This document shows, piece after piece, positions 17,734 through 26,402 of a stretch of 63,887 nt of DNA. A program made the position numbers and the translations under genes. The stretch covers positions 100,614 through 164,500 of the forward strand of contig NZ_MQUR01000003.1 of the NCBI RefSeq assembly GCF_001953875.1. Direction: 5' to 3'. Origin of the DNA: Streptomyces amritsarensis (GTDB lineage Bacteria > Actinomycetota > Actinomycetes > Streptomycetales > Streptomycetaceae). Numbering within the stretch: position 1 is the stretch's first letter; every line of letters begins with the position of its first letter. The notes under the pieces were generated by a model. It was not told the origin of the DNA and made no database searches. It was given only the letters and a program-made list of their open reading frames with translations.

Positions 17734-18396
17734 TCAGCGGGACTCCACCATCCGCGCGAAGACGACCACGTTGCCGTCGTAGCCGCGCGCCTTGGAGTAA
17801 CCGCCGCCGCAGGTGATCACCCGGAGTTCCGCGTGCCCGGTGTCCCCGTACACCCGCGATCCGGGAAAGGCCTCCTTGGAGAAGACCTCGACGCCGTACA
17901 CCTCGAACACCGCCGTACGCCCGTCGTAGCGCTCCACCTCGACCCGGCTGCCCGGCTTGACCGAGCCCAGGCCGTAGAAGACCGCCGGGCCCTGCGCGTT
18001 GTCCACGTGGCCCACGATCACCGCCGAGCCCCGCTGCCCCGGCGAGATGCCGTTGAGGTACCAGCCCGCCAGGTTGCGGTCCTGCGGCGGCGGGGCGTCG
18101 ATCCAGCCCTCCGCGTCCAGCCCGACCGTCATCACCGGCGCGTCCACGTTGATCGTGGGAATCCGGATGCGCTGCACGGAGGAGTGATCCAGCAACTCCA
18201 TGTCCGGGGGCGGCTTCGGCGGATTGGCCGGCAACTGGTCGGCCGTCACCGCGACGGCGGAGGCCGCGGTGGGCTGGGGCGGTCCGTCGTCGATGTCCAC
18301 GCCGTTTCGCACCATGGCGAGGCCGGTGAGCATGACCAGGGCGAGTACGCCCCACGGTGAGCGTTTGCGCGAGTGCCCTGTCTCGTCCTCGCCCAT
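17734..18396 (-). CDS. Class F sortase
   Basis: 220 residues with an N-terminal membrane anchor (about 14-30) and the sortase barrel: IRIPTINVDAPVMTVGLD, WYLNGISPGQRGSAVIVGHVDN (catalytic His) and LRVITCGGGYS (catalytic Cys), with an Arg near the end (VVVFARMV). It belongs to the class F/actinobacterial type by overall form. Sortases cleave a C-terminal sorting signal and attach the protein to the cell wall. GGGAGAACG precedes the ATG at 18396. It is flanked by two genes for small exported proteins with hydrophobic tails ending in Arg-rich stretches. Confidence 0.88.
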   Translation of the reverse strand: MGEDETGHSRKRSPWGVLALVMLTGLAMVRNGVDIDDGPPQPTAASAVAVTADQLPANPPKPPPDMELLDHSSVQRIRIPTINVDAPVMTVGLDAEGWIDAPPPQDRNLAGWYLNGISPGQRGSAVIVGHVDNAQGPAVFYGLGSVKPGSRVEVERYDGRTAVFEVYGVEVFSKEAFPGSRVYGDTGHAELRVITCGGGYSKARGYDGNVVVFARMVESR

Positions 18397-18770
18397 CGTT
18401 CTCCCTTCCCGACGCGGGGGTCCCGACCCGCGTTCCTGTCCCACCCCTGTACGCCCTACTTCACGCACGCTAAGGCCGGGGCGGCAGGTCGGCGAGGGGG
18501 GAGGGGCGAACGGGTGGCCGCGCCCGCGGAGGGGCCGGGAGGGGCCGGAAGGGATGCGCCCATCCAGGTAATCGTCACATAAATGCCTGACGGGTCGTGA
18601 CCTGCGGATCCGTCGGCCCGGCCGTCCGCGGCTCGGCGTGTCGCTCAACCGGGCGGCCCAAAGCCGGACATGCGGAGGTTGCGCGACGACCGGAGGGTTC
18701 GACGTGGGAGGCGTTCTCGTCGATCATCCGGGGCCGACGCTCCGGGGCGCTTCCCGCTGGAGGTTCCACC
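18397..18770. other. Divergent intergenic region, 374 bp
   Basis: Separates the sortase and the 18771 surface-protein gene. G-rich between 18475 and 18560; an A/T island GTAATCGTCACATAAATG lies around 18568-18585 and is the likeliest promoter zone. Downstream of it no convincing gene is seen; short open frames there have poor codon use. Confidence 0.5.
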
Positions 18771-19289
18771 ATGCGTGTCTTGCGCGCTCTTACCGTGACG
18801 GCGGCAGCCTGTGCCGCCCTCGGCCTCAGTGCCCCGCTCGCCTCCGCGAACCAGGACCCCGGGGGTCGGGGTGGGAATGGGGGCGGGAACGGCCCCAGCA
18901 ACATCTCGGTGAACCCGTACGCCGTGCACCAGGGCTCCACGATGCAGGTGAGCGCGGCGGGCTGCGGTCACGGCGGTACCGTCACCTCGCACGGGAACTT
19001 TCCGCCGGCCAACCTGTCCGCCGGATCGATCGGCTTCGCGACCGTGCGGATCTTCAACCACGCCTCTCCCGGCACCCACACGCTGTCGGTCAAGTGCAAC
19101 GACAGCAACCTCATCGCCACGGCCCGGTTCCGGATCCTCCAGGGCAACCCCTCGCAGGGCGGCATCGGCGGGTCCTTCGGCCCGTCCACCGCCGAGACGG
19201 CCATCGGCGCGGGCCTCGTCGGCGCTTCCGCCCTGGGGGCGGGCGCCCACGTGCTGCGTCGCCGCCGTCCGCTCCGGGGCCGGAGCTGA
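18771..19289 (+). CDS. Small exported surface protein
   Basis: 172 residues. Sec signal peptide (residues 1-27, cleavage after ASA), a Gly/Asn linker, a beta-rich domain with a Cys pair (SAAGCGHGG; VKCNDSN), then a hydrophobic C-terminal helix and RRRRPLRGRS tail. The tail has the shape of a sortase or membrane-retention signal, but no LPxTG or LAxTG motif is present. GGAGG lies eight bases before the ATG. A near relative by layout is encoded convergently at 19393. Confidence 0.82.
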   Translation: MRVLRALTVTAAACAALGLSAPLASANQDPGGRGGNGGGNGPSNISVNPYAVHQGSTMQVSAAGCGHGGTVTSHGNFPPANLSAGSIGFATVRIFNHASPGTHTLSVKCNDSNLIATARFRILQGNPSQGGIGGSFGPSTAETAIGAGLVGASALGAGAHVLRRRRPLRGRS

Positions 19290-19323
19290 CCGGTCGGCCC
19301 GCCCGGTCAGGCACCGCCCGCTC

Positions 19324-19370
19324 CCGCCGGTCGCCCCGCGTCCTCCCCGAGGACCCGGGGCGACCGGCGG
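19324..19370. terminator. Large nested hairpin, bidirectional terminator
   Basis: A perfect 15-bp outer stem (19324-19338 with 19356-19370) encloses a six-bp inner stem (GTCCTC/GAGGAC) with a CCC loop. It sits between two convergent surface-protein genes. Confidence 0.85.
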
Positions 19371-19392
19371 TGGAGGGGCTGACGCACGCGAT

Positions 19393-20037
19393 TCAGTGAC
19401 CGCGGCCGGAAGCCCTGCGGCGCAGCGCGTACACGGTGCCGCCCGCGGCGGCGAGGAAGAGACCAGCGCCCGCGCCGAGTTCCACCGGGTCCATGCCGGC
19501 GACGCTGCCGCCCAGGCCGCCGCGGACACCGCGGGCGGTGGTGGCCAGGGGGGCCGTGGCCGGGTTCGTCGCGGGGGCCGCGGCCGTGGGGGTCCTGGTG
19601 GAACTCGTCGTGGGCCCGGTCGTGCCGCCGGCGATCGTCAGATCGGCCGAGCCGGTCTCCCCGTTGCACGTGAAGGAGACGGAGTACACGGCTCCGGGCC
19701 GGGCGTCGCGGTCCACGGTGACCCGTACGCTCTGGCCGCGCGCGATGCTCACGGTGTCGAACACACCGGAGGAGGCGGTGGAGTAGGCGGCGTTGCAGCC
19801 GCTGACCGCGAGCACCACCTGGCCGCCGGGGGCGACGGTCGAGGGGGTGAGGGTGAAACCGAACGAAGTGACCCGCAGGGCCAGGGCTCTGCCCTGCCCT
19901 TCGGCGGGGGGCCCGGCCTGGGCCTCGGACCGGGCCGCCGCGGACGCGGCGGGCGCGCCGAGGGCTCCGAGCGCGAGTACGGCGAACGTGGCGCCGGCAC
20001 TCAGCAGGGCGGTGGCGGAGGTACGTATCGCACCCAT
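19393..20037 (-). CDS. Exported surface protein with Thr/Pro linker
   Basis: 214 residues. Signal peptide (about 1-34, ending ASAAA), a beta domain with two cysteines (VLAVSGCNAAYS; VSFTCNGETG), a Thr/Ala/Pro-rich linker (about 145-175), then a hydrophobic helix and the basic tail RRRASGRGH. Like its neighbour it has a sorting-signal-like tail without a recognisable LPxTG pentapeptide. Predicted to be exposed on the cell surface. It may be paired functionally with the protein at 18771 and the sortase. Confidence 0.8.
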   Translation of the reverse strand: MGAIRTSATALLSAGATFAVLALGALGAPAASAAARSEAQAGPPAEGQGRALALRVTSFGFTLTPSTVAPGGQVVLAVSGCNAAYSTASSGVFDTVSIARGQSVRVTVDRDARPGAVYSVSFTCNGETGSADLTIAGGTTGPTTSSTRTPTAAAPATNPATAPLATTARGVRGGLGGSVAGMDPVELGAGAGLFLAAAGGTVYALRRRASGRGH

Positions 20038-20180
20038 GGTTGATTCTCCGGATCCCCGAGGAGCAGCCGCGGAACGGTTTCCGCACGGTGGGGTTCGTGC
20101 GCCTCGATGTCCGCCACGCTAGGTGCGGGTGCCGGGACCCGCGATCAGGAACGGGCGAATGGGGCACGGCCGTAGGCCGA

Positions 20181-20207
20181 ACCGGGGACGGGAGGCCCGT
20201 CCCCGGT
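20181..20207 (-). terminator. Perfect 12-bp hairpin terminator
   Basis: Arms 20181-20192 and 20196-20207 pair without mismatch around an AGG loop. It lies 13 bp beyond the stop of the DUF4239 gene on the reverse strand. Confidence 0.8.
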
Positions 20208-20220
20208 TTGCCCGGCGGTT

Positions 20221-20991
20221 TCAGCCGCCCAGGTCGAGGTGGGAGAACTGCGTGAGGAACGGCTCGGCGGTGGCCGAGATGCCCCGCCCGAACGGCGCGT
20301 CGAAGTCCCAGATCAGGAACAGCAGGAAGGCGATCAGCGCGCTGAACAGCCCGGCCAGCAGCATCTCCCGGAACGAGCGCCTGATCTGCAGGGTGAAGAT
20401 CAGGCCCACCGTGACCAGCGCCCCGGTGATCAGCCCGAACCAGACCACGCCCGGCATCGTGGCCCCGGCGCTCGAACCGCGTGCGCTGCGTGCGTCGTCG
20501 GCCACCGCCACCTGGTCGACGAGCGGCTGGTAGGCCTGGCCCTCGTGGTCGGTCTGCGGCTCGTAGTCGGTGACGTCGCGGCGGATACGTTCCAGCAGCT
20601 CCCCGCCGCGGTCCGTGAGTTCGCCCTCGTCGGCCATCGCCTGCCACTCGGTGCCGACCACGTAAGTGACGTACGCGTCCACGTCGGACCGGATCCTCGC
20701 CCGCACCTCGGCGGGGTAGACCTGTGAGCGGACGCTGATCTCGTGCAGCGCCTGGGCTTCCTGGCGTACGTATTCCTGGGCGGCTCCGCGGCCCTCCCAG
20801 ACGCCCGCGATCGCCAGGCCCAGCACGATCGCGTAGATCACCCCGATCATCATCGTCATGTACTCGATGACGTCCGGGGTCTCGTTCGGATCGTCGTCCT
20901 CGCCGATCCTGCGGTGATTGAAGAAGGCGATGGAGAGCACCACGGCACAGGCCGCGGCCATCGCGAGGGACAGGACGAGCCATTCCGACAA
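20221..20991 (-). CDS. DUF4239/bestrophin-like membrane protein
   Basis: 256 residues from a TTG with GGAG six bases upstream. An N-terminal helix (about 5-25) is followed by a short acidic stretch, IEYMTMMIGVIYAIVLGLAIAGVWEG (second helix), a long soluble helical segment (about 75-180) and two more C-terminal helices. The four-helix layout and the FNHRR and LGLAI..VWE motifs match DUF4239 proteins. Function unknown. The proline-rich gene lies 31 bp upstream on the same strand, so the two are likely one operon ended by the hairpin at 20181. Confidence 0.82.
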   Translation of the reverse strand: MSEWLVLSLAMAAACAVVLSIAFFNHRRIGEDDDPNETPDVIEYMTMMIGVIYAIVLGLAIAGVWEGRGAAQEYVRQEAQALHEISVRSQVYPAEVRARIRSDVDAYVTYVVGTEWQAMADEGELTDRGGELLERIRRDVTDYEPQTDHEGQAYQPLVDQVAVADDARSARGSSAGATMPGVVWFGLITGALVTVGLIFTLQIRRSFREMLLAGLFSALIAFLLFLIWDFDAPFGRGISATAEPFLTQFSHLDLGG

Positions 20992-21022
20992 GATGACTCC
21001 AGATCGTTCGGCATCGGGCGGA

Positions 21023-21745
21023 TCAGCGCGGGCGCAGCGCGACGATCGCGAGCACCGCGGGAGCCGCGGTCAGCAGGGTGAAGGTCACCGGCGAGATGTG
21101 GTGCTCGTCCGGTGTGCGGGCAGCCGCGCGGTACGCCGGGCGGGCCACCGGTTTCGGGGTGGGGGAGGCCACCGCGGGGGCCGGCGGCGGTGGCGGAGCG
21201 GGCGCCTTCGCCGCGCGGGGCGGCGCGGGCGCCGGCTTCGGCCGGACCGGCGCGGGCGGGACGGGTTTCGCCGCGGGCCGGGGCGCGGCCTTCGGCGGCG
21301 CCGGCGCGGGCTCGGGGGGTGCGGGCGGAGGCGGCGGGGTCGGCACCGGGCTCGGGGTGGGCTTCGGCGGTGGCGGAGGGGGCGGCGGCTCGGGCGGCGG
21401 TGTGGGTTTCGGCGGCGGCTTCGGCGGACACGGCGGGGGTGGCGGCGGCGGGCAGTGGGGGCGGCCGTGATGCCCCCCGCCCCGGCCGTCAGCACGGTGT
21501 CTTCCATGGTCGGAGCGGTGGTCGGCGCGGTGGTCGGCGCGGTGGTCGCGACCGTGATGTCCACCACCCGGTCCGCGTCCGCGGCCGTCGCCGGAGGCCG
21601 CCGCGGCCACGGCGGTTGCGCTCGCGCCGCCGCCGGAGTCGGTGGTCGGGGAAGCGCTGCTATCAGCCACGGCCGGCGTGACGGACAGGGCCGCCCACAG
21701 CAGGACCGGGACCGCCAGCAGGCGCCTGGCACAGGCTCTGTTCAC
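21023..21745 (-). CDS. Proline- and histidine-rich exported protein
   Basis: About 240 residues. Signal peptide (about 1-28). Next comes a His/Asp/Arg block in which DHR(A/S)DH-type units recur (HHGRDHRADHRADHRSDH), then about 110 residues of Pro/Lys/Ala repeats, and a C-terminal hydrophobic helix. It looks like an extended wall-spanning protein; the His/Asp block could bind divalent metal, which is inference. Start at GTG 21745 is uncertain: the ribosome-binding site is weak, and a GTG 33 bases earlier is possible. Confidence 0.62.
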   Translation of the reverse strand: MNRACARRLLAVPVLLWAALSVTPAVADSSASPTTDSGGGASATAVAAAASGDGRGRGPGGGHHGRDHRADHRADHRSDHGRHRADGRGGGHHGRPHCPPPPPPPCPPKPPPKPTPPPEPPPPPPPPKPTPSPVPTPPPPPAPPEPAPAPPKAAPRPAAKPVPPAPVRPKPAPAPPRAAKAPAPPPPPAPAVASPTPKPVARPAYRAAARTPDEHHISPVTFTLLTAAPAVLAIVALRPR

Positions 21746-22070
21746 CCGGGGAGCATGGGCCCGCGCGCCCCCGCGCACGCGAGGCTCGGGCCTGGTTCGC
21801 CTGAACGGGTGGAGTGTGGACCGGAAAGGTTTGAGCCAGTCGTGGTGCGACCCCAGTCGAGTCCGATCACCCGCCGGTCAATTCTCAAAAGGGATTTGTC
21901 GGTACCGGTCATTTGCTCCGGGGTGCCGCCGGGCGCCTTTGGTGTGTGACGAAGAACGGATCGCCAATTTCCGCTTTTGCTCGCCCTGTTGGTCAATGAT
22001 CAGTACATTCGGCTCGGACAGGAGTCCGACCCCGCACGGACCGCCGCAGGAACAACGCTTGGAGATCCCG
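21746..22070. other. Divergent intergenic region, 325 bp
   Basis: A relatively A/T-rich stretch (about 21880-22010) separates the proline-rich gene from the methyltransferase. TACATT at 22004-22009 is a plausible -10 box for the rightward operon. No gene is seen. Confidence 0.4.
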
Positions 22071-22901
22071 ATGGAGCGCCCCGCCTGGGCCCCGCCAGGC
22101 ATCGACATATCGGTGCCGAGCGTGTCCCGCATCTACGATTACTACCTTGGCGGGTCCCACAATTTCGAGGTCGACCGCCAGGCGGCCCGACGCGCCATGG
22201 AATTCATGCCGGGACTGCCCAAGATCATGCAGGCGAACCGGGCGTTCATGCGCCGCGCCGTCCGGCACGCCGTCGCCGAGGGCGTCACGCAGTTCCTCGA
22301 CATCGGCTCCGGCATCCCGACCTTCGGCAACGTCCACGAGATCGCCCACGCCGCCAGCCCCCGGGCCCGCGTGGTCTACGTCGACCACGACCCCGTGGCC
22401 GTGGCGCACAGCCATGCCGTCCTCCTGGACGAGGAGTACACCGGTGTCGTCGCCGCCGACCTGCGCCGGCCCAAGGAGATCCTGGCCGCACCCGAGGCCG
22501 GGCGGCTCCTCGACTTCGACCGCCCGGTCGCCCTGCTGCTCGTCGCCGTCCTGCACTTCCTCGAGGACACCGACAACCCGTACGAGGCCGTGGCCGAACT
22601 GCGCGACGCGCTGGCCCCCGGCAGCCTGCTGATCCTCACCCACGCCTCCTACGAGGGCATTCCGCTCGCGGAGGAGGTCGCGAGCGGTACCGTCGGCGTC
22701 TACCGCGACATCCGCAACCCCCTCGTCATGCGCACCAGGGACCAGATCGCCCGCTTCTTCGAAGGGTTCGACATGGTGGAGCCCGGCCTGGTCTCCATGC
22801 CCGACTGGCGCCCGGACCGCGCCGAGGGCGGGGAGGACGGCGAGGCGCCGGAGGACCCCTACGCCTTCTCGGGCTACGCAGGTGTGGGACGCAAGGCGTG
22901 A
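22071..22901 (+). CDS. DUF574/SAM-dependent methyltransferase
   Basis: 276 residues. The start motif SVSRIYDYYLGGSHNFEVDR is diagnostic of the actinomycete DUF574 (Methyltransf_19) family. FLDIGSGIPTFGNVHEIA forms the SAM-binding loop, with the acidic residue in VVYVDHDPVA. Cytosolic; the natural substrate of the family is not established. GGAG lies nine bases before the ATG. The stop codon overlaps the GTG start of the next gene (GTGA), so the two are translationally coupled. Confidence 0.9.
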   Translation: MERPAWAPPGIDISVPSVSRIYDYYLGGSHNFEVDRQAARRAMEFMPGLPKIMQANRAFMRRAVRHAVAEGVTQFLDIGSGIPTFGNVHEIAHAASPRARVVYVDHDPVAVAHSHAVLLDEEYTGVVAADLRRPKEILAAPEAGRLLDFDRPVALLLVAVLHFLEDTDNPYEAVAELRDALAPGSLLILTHASYEGIPLAEEVASGTVGVYRDIRNPLVMRTRDQIARFFEGFDMVEPGLVSMPDWRPDRAEGGEDGEAPEDPYAFSGYAGVGRKA

Positions 22902-25138
22902 GACTTCCCGCACAGACGGCGGGCGCGCCGAACACCGTCGCGACGCCCGCAGCCGCCCCCGCACCTGCCGCGCAATCCGCGGCGCCCGACGGCGGCATCG
23001 AGGACCGGATCTCCCGCTTCGCGACGATCTGGGGACGGGCCATCTTCCCCGTCACCGCGACCTCGCTGACCCGGCCCGAGTTCGAACGGCACCTCGTGCC
23101 GCTCACCCGGACCCTCACCGAGGCCCTGCACGCCAGGCCCTTCGACGCCGCCGTCGCCCAGCGGGTGGGGGCGGATCTCGTCGCCGTGCACTGCACCGAC
23201 CCCGAGGCCCTCGCCGGCACCCTCGGGGTGATCGAGTCCTACCTGGTCCTCTACTGCGGACCGGACGGACTCGAAGGCTCCGGCGTGGAGGCCACCGCCG
23301 AATACCACGCACGCTGCGCCCGGCTCCAGCACGCCATCGCGGCCGGATACGCCCGGGCGCTGCGCGAGCGCACCCTCAGCGAGCAGGAGGCAATCGCCCG
23401 CTCCGCGCTGACCGCCCGCACCGACGCCCAGCAGGCGCTGCACGCCAGCGAGGAACGCTTCCGGGCGGTCTTCGAGGGAGCGGCCGTCGGCATCGGCATC
23501 GCCGATCTCGACGGGAACGTCCTGGAGGTCAACGACACGCTCCTGCAGATGTTCGGCGGCCTGGAAGGGCACGTCCGCAGCCGCAACGTCAGCGAGTGGG
23601 GCCACCCCGACGACACCCCGCACGTCTGGCGGATGTACGGCGAACTGGTGCGCGGCGAGCGCGAGAGCTACCGCGTGGAGAAGCCTTACTACCGCCACGA
23701 CGGGACCGTCCTGTGGACCAACCTCACGGTGTCGCTGCTGCGCGACGCCGACGGCAAGCCGCAGTACCAGCTGGCGCTGATGGAGGACACCACCGAACGC
23801 CGGCTGCTGAACCTGCGCCTGCGCTACGAGGCCACCCACGACGCCCTGACCGGACTGCCCAACCGGACGCTGTTCTTCGAGCGCCTGGAGAAGGCCCTCA
23901 GCGGGGCCGGCGGCGACCGCTACGGCCTCTGCTACCTGGACCTCGACGGTTTCAAGGCGGTCAACGACAGCCTTGGGCACTCGGCGGGCGACCGGCTGCT
24001 GGTCGAGGTCGCCGACCGGCTGCAGAGCTGCGCGACCGGTCCCGGCGAGGTCGTGGCCCGGCTCGGCGGCGACGAGTTCGTGGCGCTGACCACCGGCCCG
24101 GACACCGAGCAGCAGGTGACCGACCTCGCCGTCCGCATCCTGACGGCCCTGTCGGCGCCGATCCGGCTGGAGGGCCGGGAGCTGACCGTCCGCGGCAGCA
24201 TCGGCATCGTCGAGGGGCGGGCCAAGGAGCGCACCCCGGCCGAGGTGCTGCGCAGCGCCGACATCACCATGTACCGGGCCAAGGCGGCCGGCGGCAACCG
24301 CTTCGAGTTCGCCGACGCCGAGGCCGACGCCCGTGCGATCACCCGGCACGGACTGACCAACGCCCTGCCCGCGGCCCTGGAGCGCGGCGAGTTCTTCATC
24401 GAGTACCAGCCGCTGGTCCACATGCGCGACGGCACCGTGCACGGCGCCGAGGCACTGGTGCGGTGGTCCCACCCGCAGTACGGGGTGCTCGGCCCCGACC
24501 GCTTCATCCCCCTCGCCGAACGGACCGGGCTGATCGTCCCCCTCGGCCGGTGGGTCCTCGAGGAGGCCGTCCGCCAGGCCCGCAGCTGGCAGCGTGAACA
24601 CGGCGGCTCCGCCCTGCGGATCAACGTCAACCTCTCGCCGACCCAGCTGCACCACCCGGGCCTGGTCGCCGACACGGTGGCGGTGCTGGAGAAGTCCGGT
24701 CTCGCCCCGGGCGCGCTGTGCCTGGAAGTCACCGAATCGGCCCTGATAGGCGCGGACGACGAACTGCTGGAGCCGCTGCGCCGCCTGGCCGAACTCGGCG
24801 TGGACATCGCCCTCGACGACTTCGGCACCGGCTACTCCAACCTGGCCAATCTGCGGCGCCTGCCGGTCAGCGTGCTCAAGCTCGACCGCTCCTTCACCCG
24901 GGGGATGCAGCAGCAGCCCGCCGACCCGGTCGACGTCAAGATCGTGGAGGGGATCGTCGCCCTGGCCCACAGCCTCGAACTCGCCGTCACCGTCGAGGGT
25001 GTGGAGACCGGCGCCCAGGCCGCCCAGCTGCGCGCGCTCGGCTGCGACACCGCCCAGGGCTGGTACTACGCCCGGCCCGGAGCTCCCGACCGCATCCACA
25101 CCCTGTCCCTCTCGGACGCGGTGCCCACGCCCTCCTGA
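22898..25138 (+). CDS. PAS-GGDEF-EAL cyclic-di-GMP enzyme (RmdA-like)
   Basis: 746 residues, no membrane helix. An N-terminal helical region (about 40-170) precedes a PAS/PAC domain (about 185-305), GGDEF (about 310-475) and EAL (about 490-735). RLGGDEF is intact, so diguanylate cyclase activity is possible. The EAL domain retains EALVRW, the Asn of INVNLSP, LEVTES, DDFGTGYSNL, VLKLDRSF, EGVET and AQGWYYARP, so phosphodiesterase activity is likely. Domain order and nearby sdh/LysR genes recall Streptomyces RmdA, which affects development; this identity is from memory. It begins at a GTG overlapping the methyltransferase stop. Confidence 0.92.
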   Translation: MRLPAQTAGAPNTVATPAAAPAPAAQSAAPDGGIEDRISRFATIWGRAIFPVTATSLTRPEFERHLVPLTRTLTEALHARPFDAAVAQRVGADLVAVHCTDPEALAGTLGVIESYLVLYCGPDGLEGSGVEATAEYHARCARLQHAIAAGYARALRERTLSEQEAIARSALTARTDAQQALHASEERFRAVFEGAAVGIGIADLDGNVLEVNDTLLQMFGGLEGHVRSRNVSEWGHPDDTPHVWRMYGELVRGERESYRVEKPYYRHDGTVLWTNLTVSLLRDADGKPQYQLALMEDTTERRLLNLRLRYEATHDALTGLPNRTLFFERLEKALSGAGGDRYGLCYLDLDGFKAVNDSLGHSAGDRLLVEVADRLQSCATGPGEVVARLGGDEFVALTTGPDTEQQVTDLAVRILTALSAPIRLEGRELTVRGSIGIVEGRAKERTPAEVLRSADITMYRAKAAGGNRFEFADAEADARAITRHGLTNALPAALERGEFFIEYQPLVHMRDGTVHGAEALVRWSHPQYGVLGPDRFIPLAERTGLIVPLGRWVLEEAVRQARSWQREHGGSALRINVNLSPTQLHHPGLVADTVAVLEKSGLAPGALCLEVTESALIGADDELLEPLRRLAELGVDIALDDFGTGYSNLANLRRLPVSVLKLDRSFTRGMQQQPADPVDVKIVEGIVALAHSLELAVTVEGVETGAQAAQLRALGCDTAQGWYYARPGAPDRIHTLSLSDAVPTPS

Positions 25139-25140
25139 CC

Positions 25141-25176
25141 CCGCCCCGCCCGGGCCCGGTGCCAAGGCCGGGGCGG
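25141..25176. terminator. Possible terminator between convergent genes
   Basis: CCGCCCCG (25141-25148) can pair with CGGGGCGG (25169-25176), with a 20-base loop that is itself G/C-rich. Confidence 0.4.
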
Positions 25177-25217
25177 CGCGGTCCCGGTGGCACCCGGCTC
25201 CGGCGCGCGGCGCCACG

Positions 25218-26297
25218 TCACTCCAGGGCGACCTCCGTCCCGCGGCCGGGGGTCCGGACGGCTTCCACGACCCGCTCGTACCGTTCGGCGGTGTCGGCCA
25301 GGACCCCCGCGGCCACCGACAGCCGCTCCGTCTCGTACGCGTCGAGCGGCGCGTCCGCGTCCGGCCCGGCGAGGGCGGCGGCCAGGGCGCGGCCGAGCGC
25401 CGCCGCGTCCTCGATCCCGGTGTTCATGCCGAGTCCGCCGGCTATCGGGTGCACGTGGGCGGCGTCCCCGGCGAGCAGGACCCGGCCCTCCCGTATCCGG
25501 GTGGCCATGCGGACATTGACCCGCCAGGAGGAGAGCCAGGTGGGATCCTCCAGCCGGATGCCCGGCATCCGTGCGCACCGGTCGAAGATCCGCTGGAAGC
25601 TCTCCAGGGAGGGCGGCAGCGGCTCGCCGTGCTCGTCCTGCTCGGGTGAGGCCTGGAGCTGGAAGGTGTCGGTCCCCGGCATCGGGCACAGCAGCATCCC
25701 GCCGCCCTCCGAGGTGAACCACTGGTGCCAGACGCCCCGGTCGAGCCCCGGTGCCCTGACGTCGCCGATGACCATCGCGGGCTGCGTCTCCCCCTTCCCC
25801 TCGAAGGGGATGCCGAGCAGCCCGCGGGTGGTGCTGCGCCCGCCGTCGCACCCGGCGAGATAGCGGGCCGCGATCACGCCGCCGTCCGCCAGCTCGGCGC
25901 GCACCCCCGCGTGGTCCTGCGTGATGCCGACGAGCTCCGCCCCGTACTCCACGCGCACGCCCAGTCCGGCGAGCCGGCCGCGCAGCGCCTCCTCGATCTG
26001 CCACTGCCCGATCAGTAAGCCCGCGTCCGCCGGGGTGGGGGTGTCGTTGATGTGCTCGCCGTCGAAGTACTTGCGCAGGACCACCCCCGCGGTGCCGGCG
26101 GCGATCAGGGGCTCGGCCATGCCGAGCTCCTGGAAGATCGCGATACTGCCGGCCCGCAGCCCCTTGCCCCGGGATTCGCGGTGCGGTTGCGAGCGCCGCT
26201 CGATGACGCGGACGCGGACGCCGCGCAGGGCGAGGGCACAGGCGAGCGTCAACCCGGTGGGGCCGGCGCCGGCGATCAGTACATCGGTGTCGTTCAT
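25218..26297 (-). CDS. FAD-dependent aromatic monooxygenase
   Basis: 359 residues. VLIAGAGPTGLTLACALALRG is the N-terminal FAD-binding GxGxxG. The middle motif is LAGCDGGRSTTR, matching the DG fingerprint of class A flavoprotein hydroxylases, and VLLAGDAAHVHPIAGGLGMNTGIEDA contains the GD motif. It uses NAD(P)H and O2 to hydroxylate an aromatic or polyketide substrate. It lacks the extra C-terminal domain of larger PHBH-like enzymes. GAGGAG precedes the ATG. Divergent from a TetR gene, the usual setting for a substrate-inducible enzyme. Confidence 0.9.
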   Translation of the reverse strand: MNDTDVLIAGAGPTGLTLACALALRGVRVRVIERRSQPHRESRGKGLRAGSIAIFQELGMAEPLIAAGTAGVVLRKYFDGEHINDTPTPADAGLLIGQWQIEEALRGRLAGLGVRVEYGAELVGITQDHAGVRAELADGGVIAARYLAGCDGGRSTTRGLLGIPFEGKGETQPAMVIGDVRAPGLDRGVWHQWFTSEGGGMLLCPMPGTDTFQLQASPEQDEHGEPLPPSLESFQRIFDRCARMPGIRLEDPTWLSSWRVNVRMATRIREGRVLLAGDAAHVHPIAGGLGMNTGIEDAAALGRALAAALAGPDADAPLDAYETERLSVAAGVLADTAERYERVVEAVRTPGRGTEVALE

Positions 26298-26353
26298 CGG
26301 AAGTCCTCTCCTCGTCGATGTCTCAAGGAAAGCCGCTCCCGGCAGAAAAAGCA

Positions 26354-26396
26354 ACCCGGTTAAAAAATTTACCCGGTCTCTTATTTCTGCTACGCT
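26354..26396. promoter_or_regulatory. TetR operator/promoter region
   Basis: Direct repeats ACCCGGT (26354-26360 and 26371-26377) flank an A/T core TTAAAAAATTT. TACGCT (26391-26396) fits a -10 box only six bases before the TetR ATG, implying a leaderless mRNA. Likely site of autoregulation. Confidence 0.5.
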
Positions 26397-26402
26397 GCGG
26401 GC

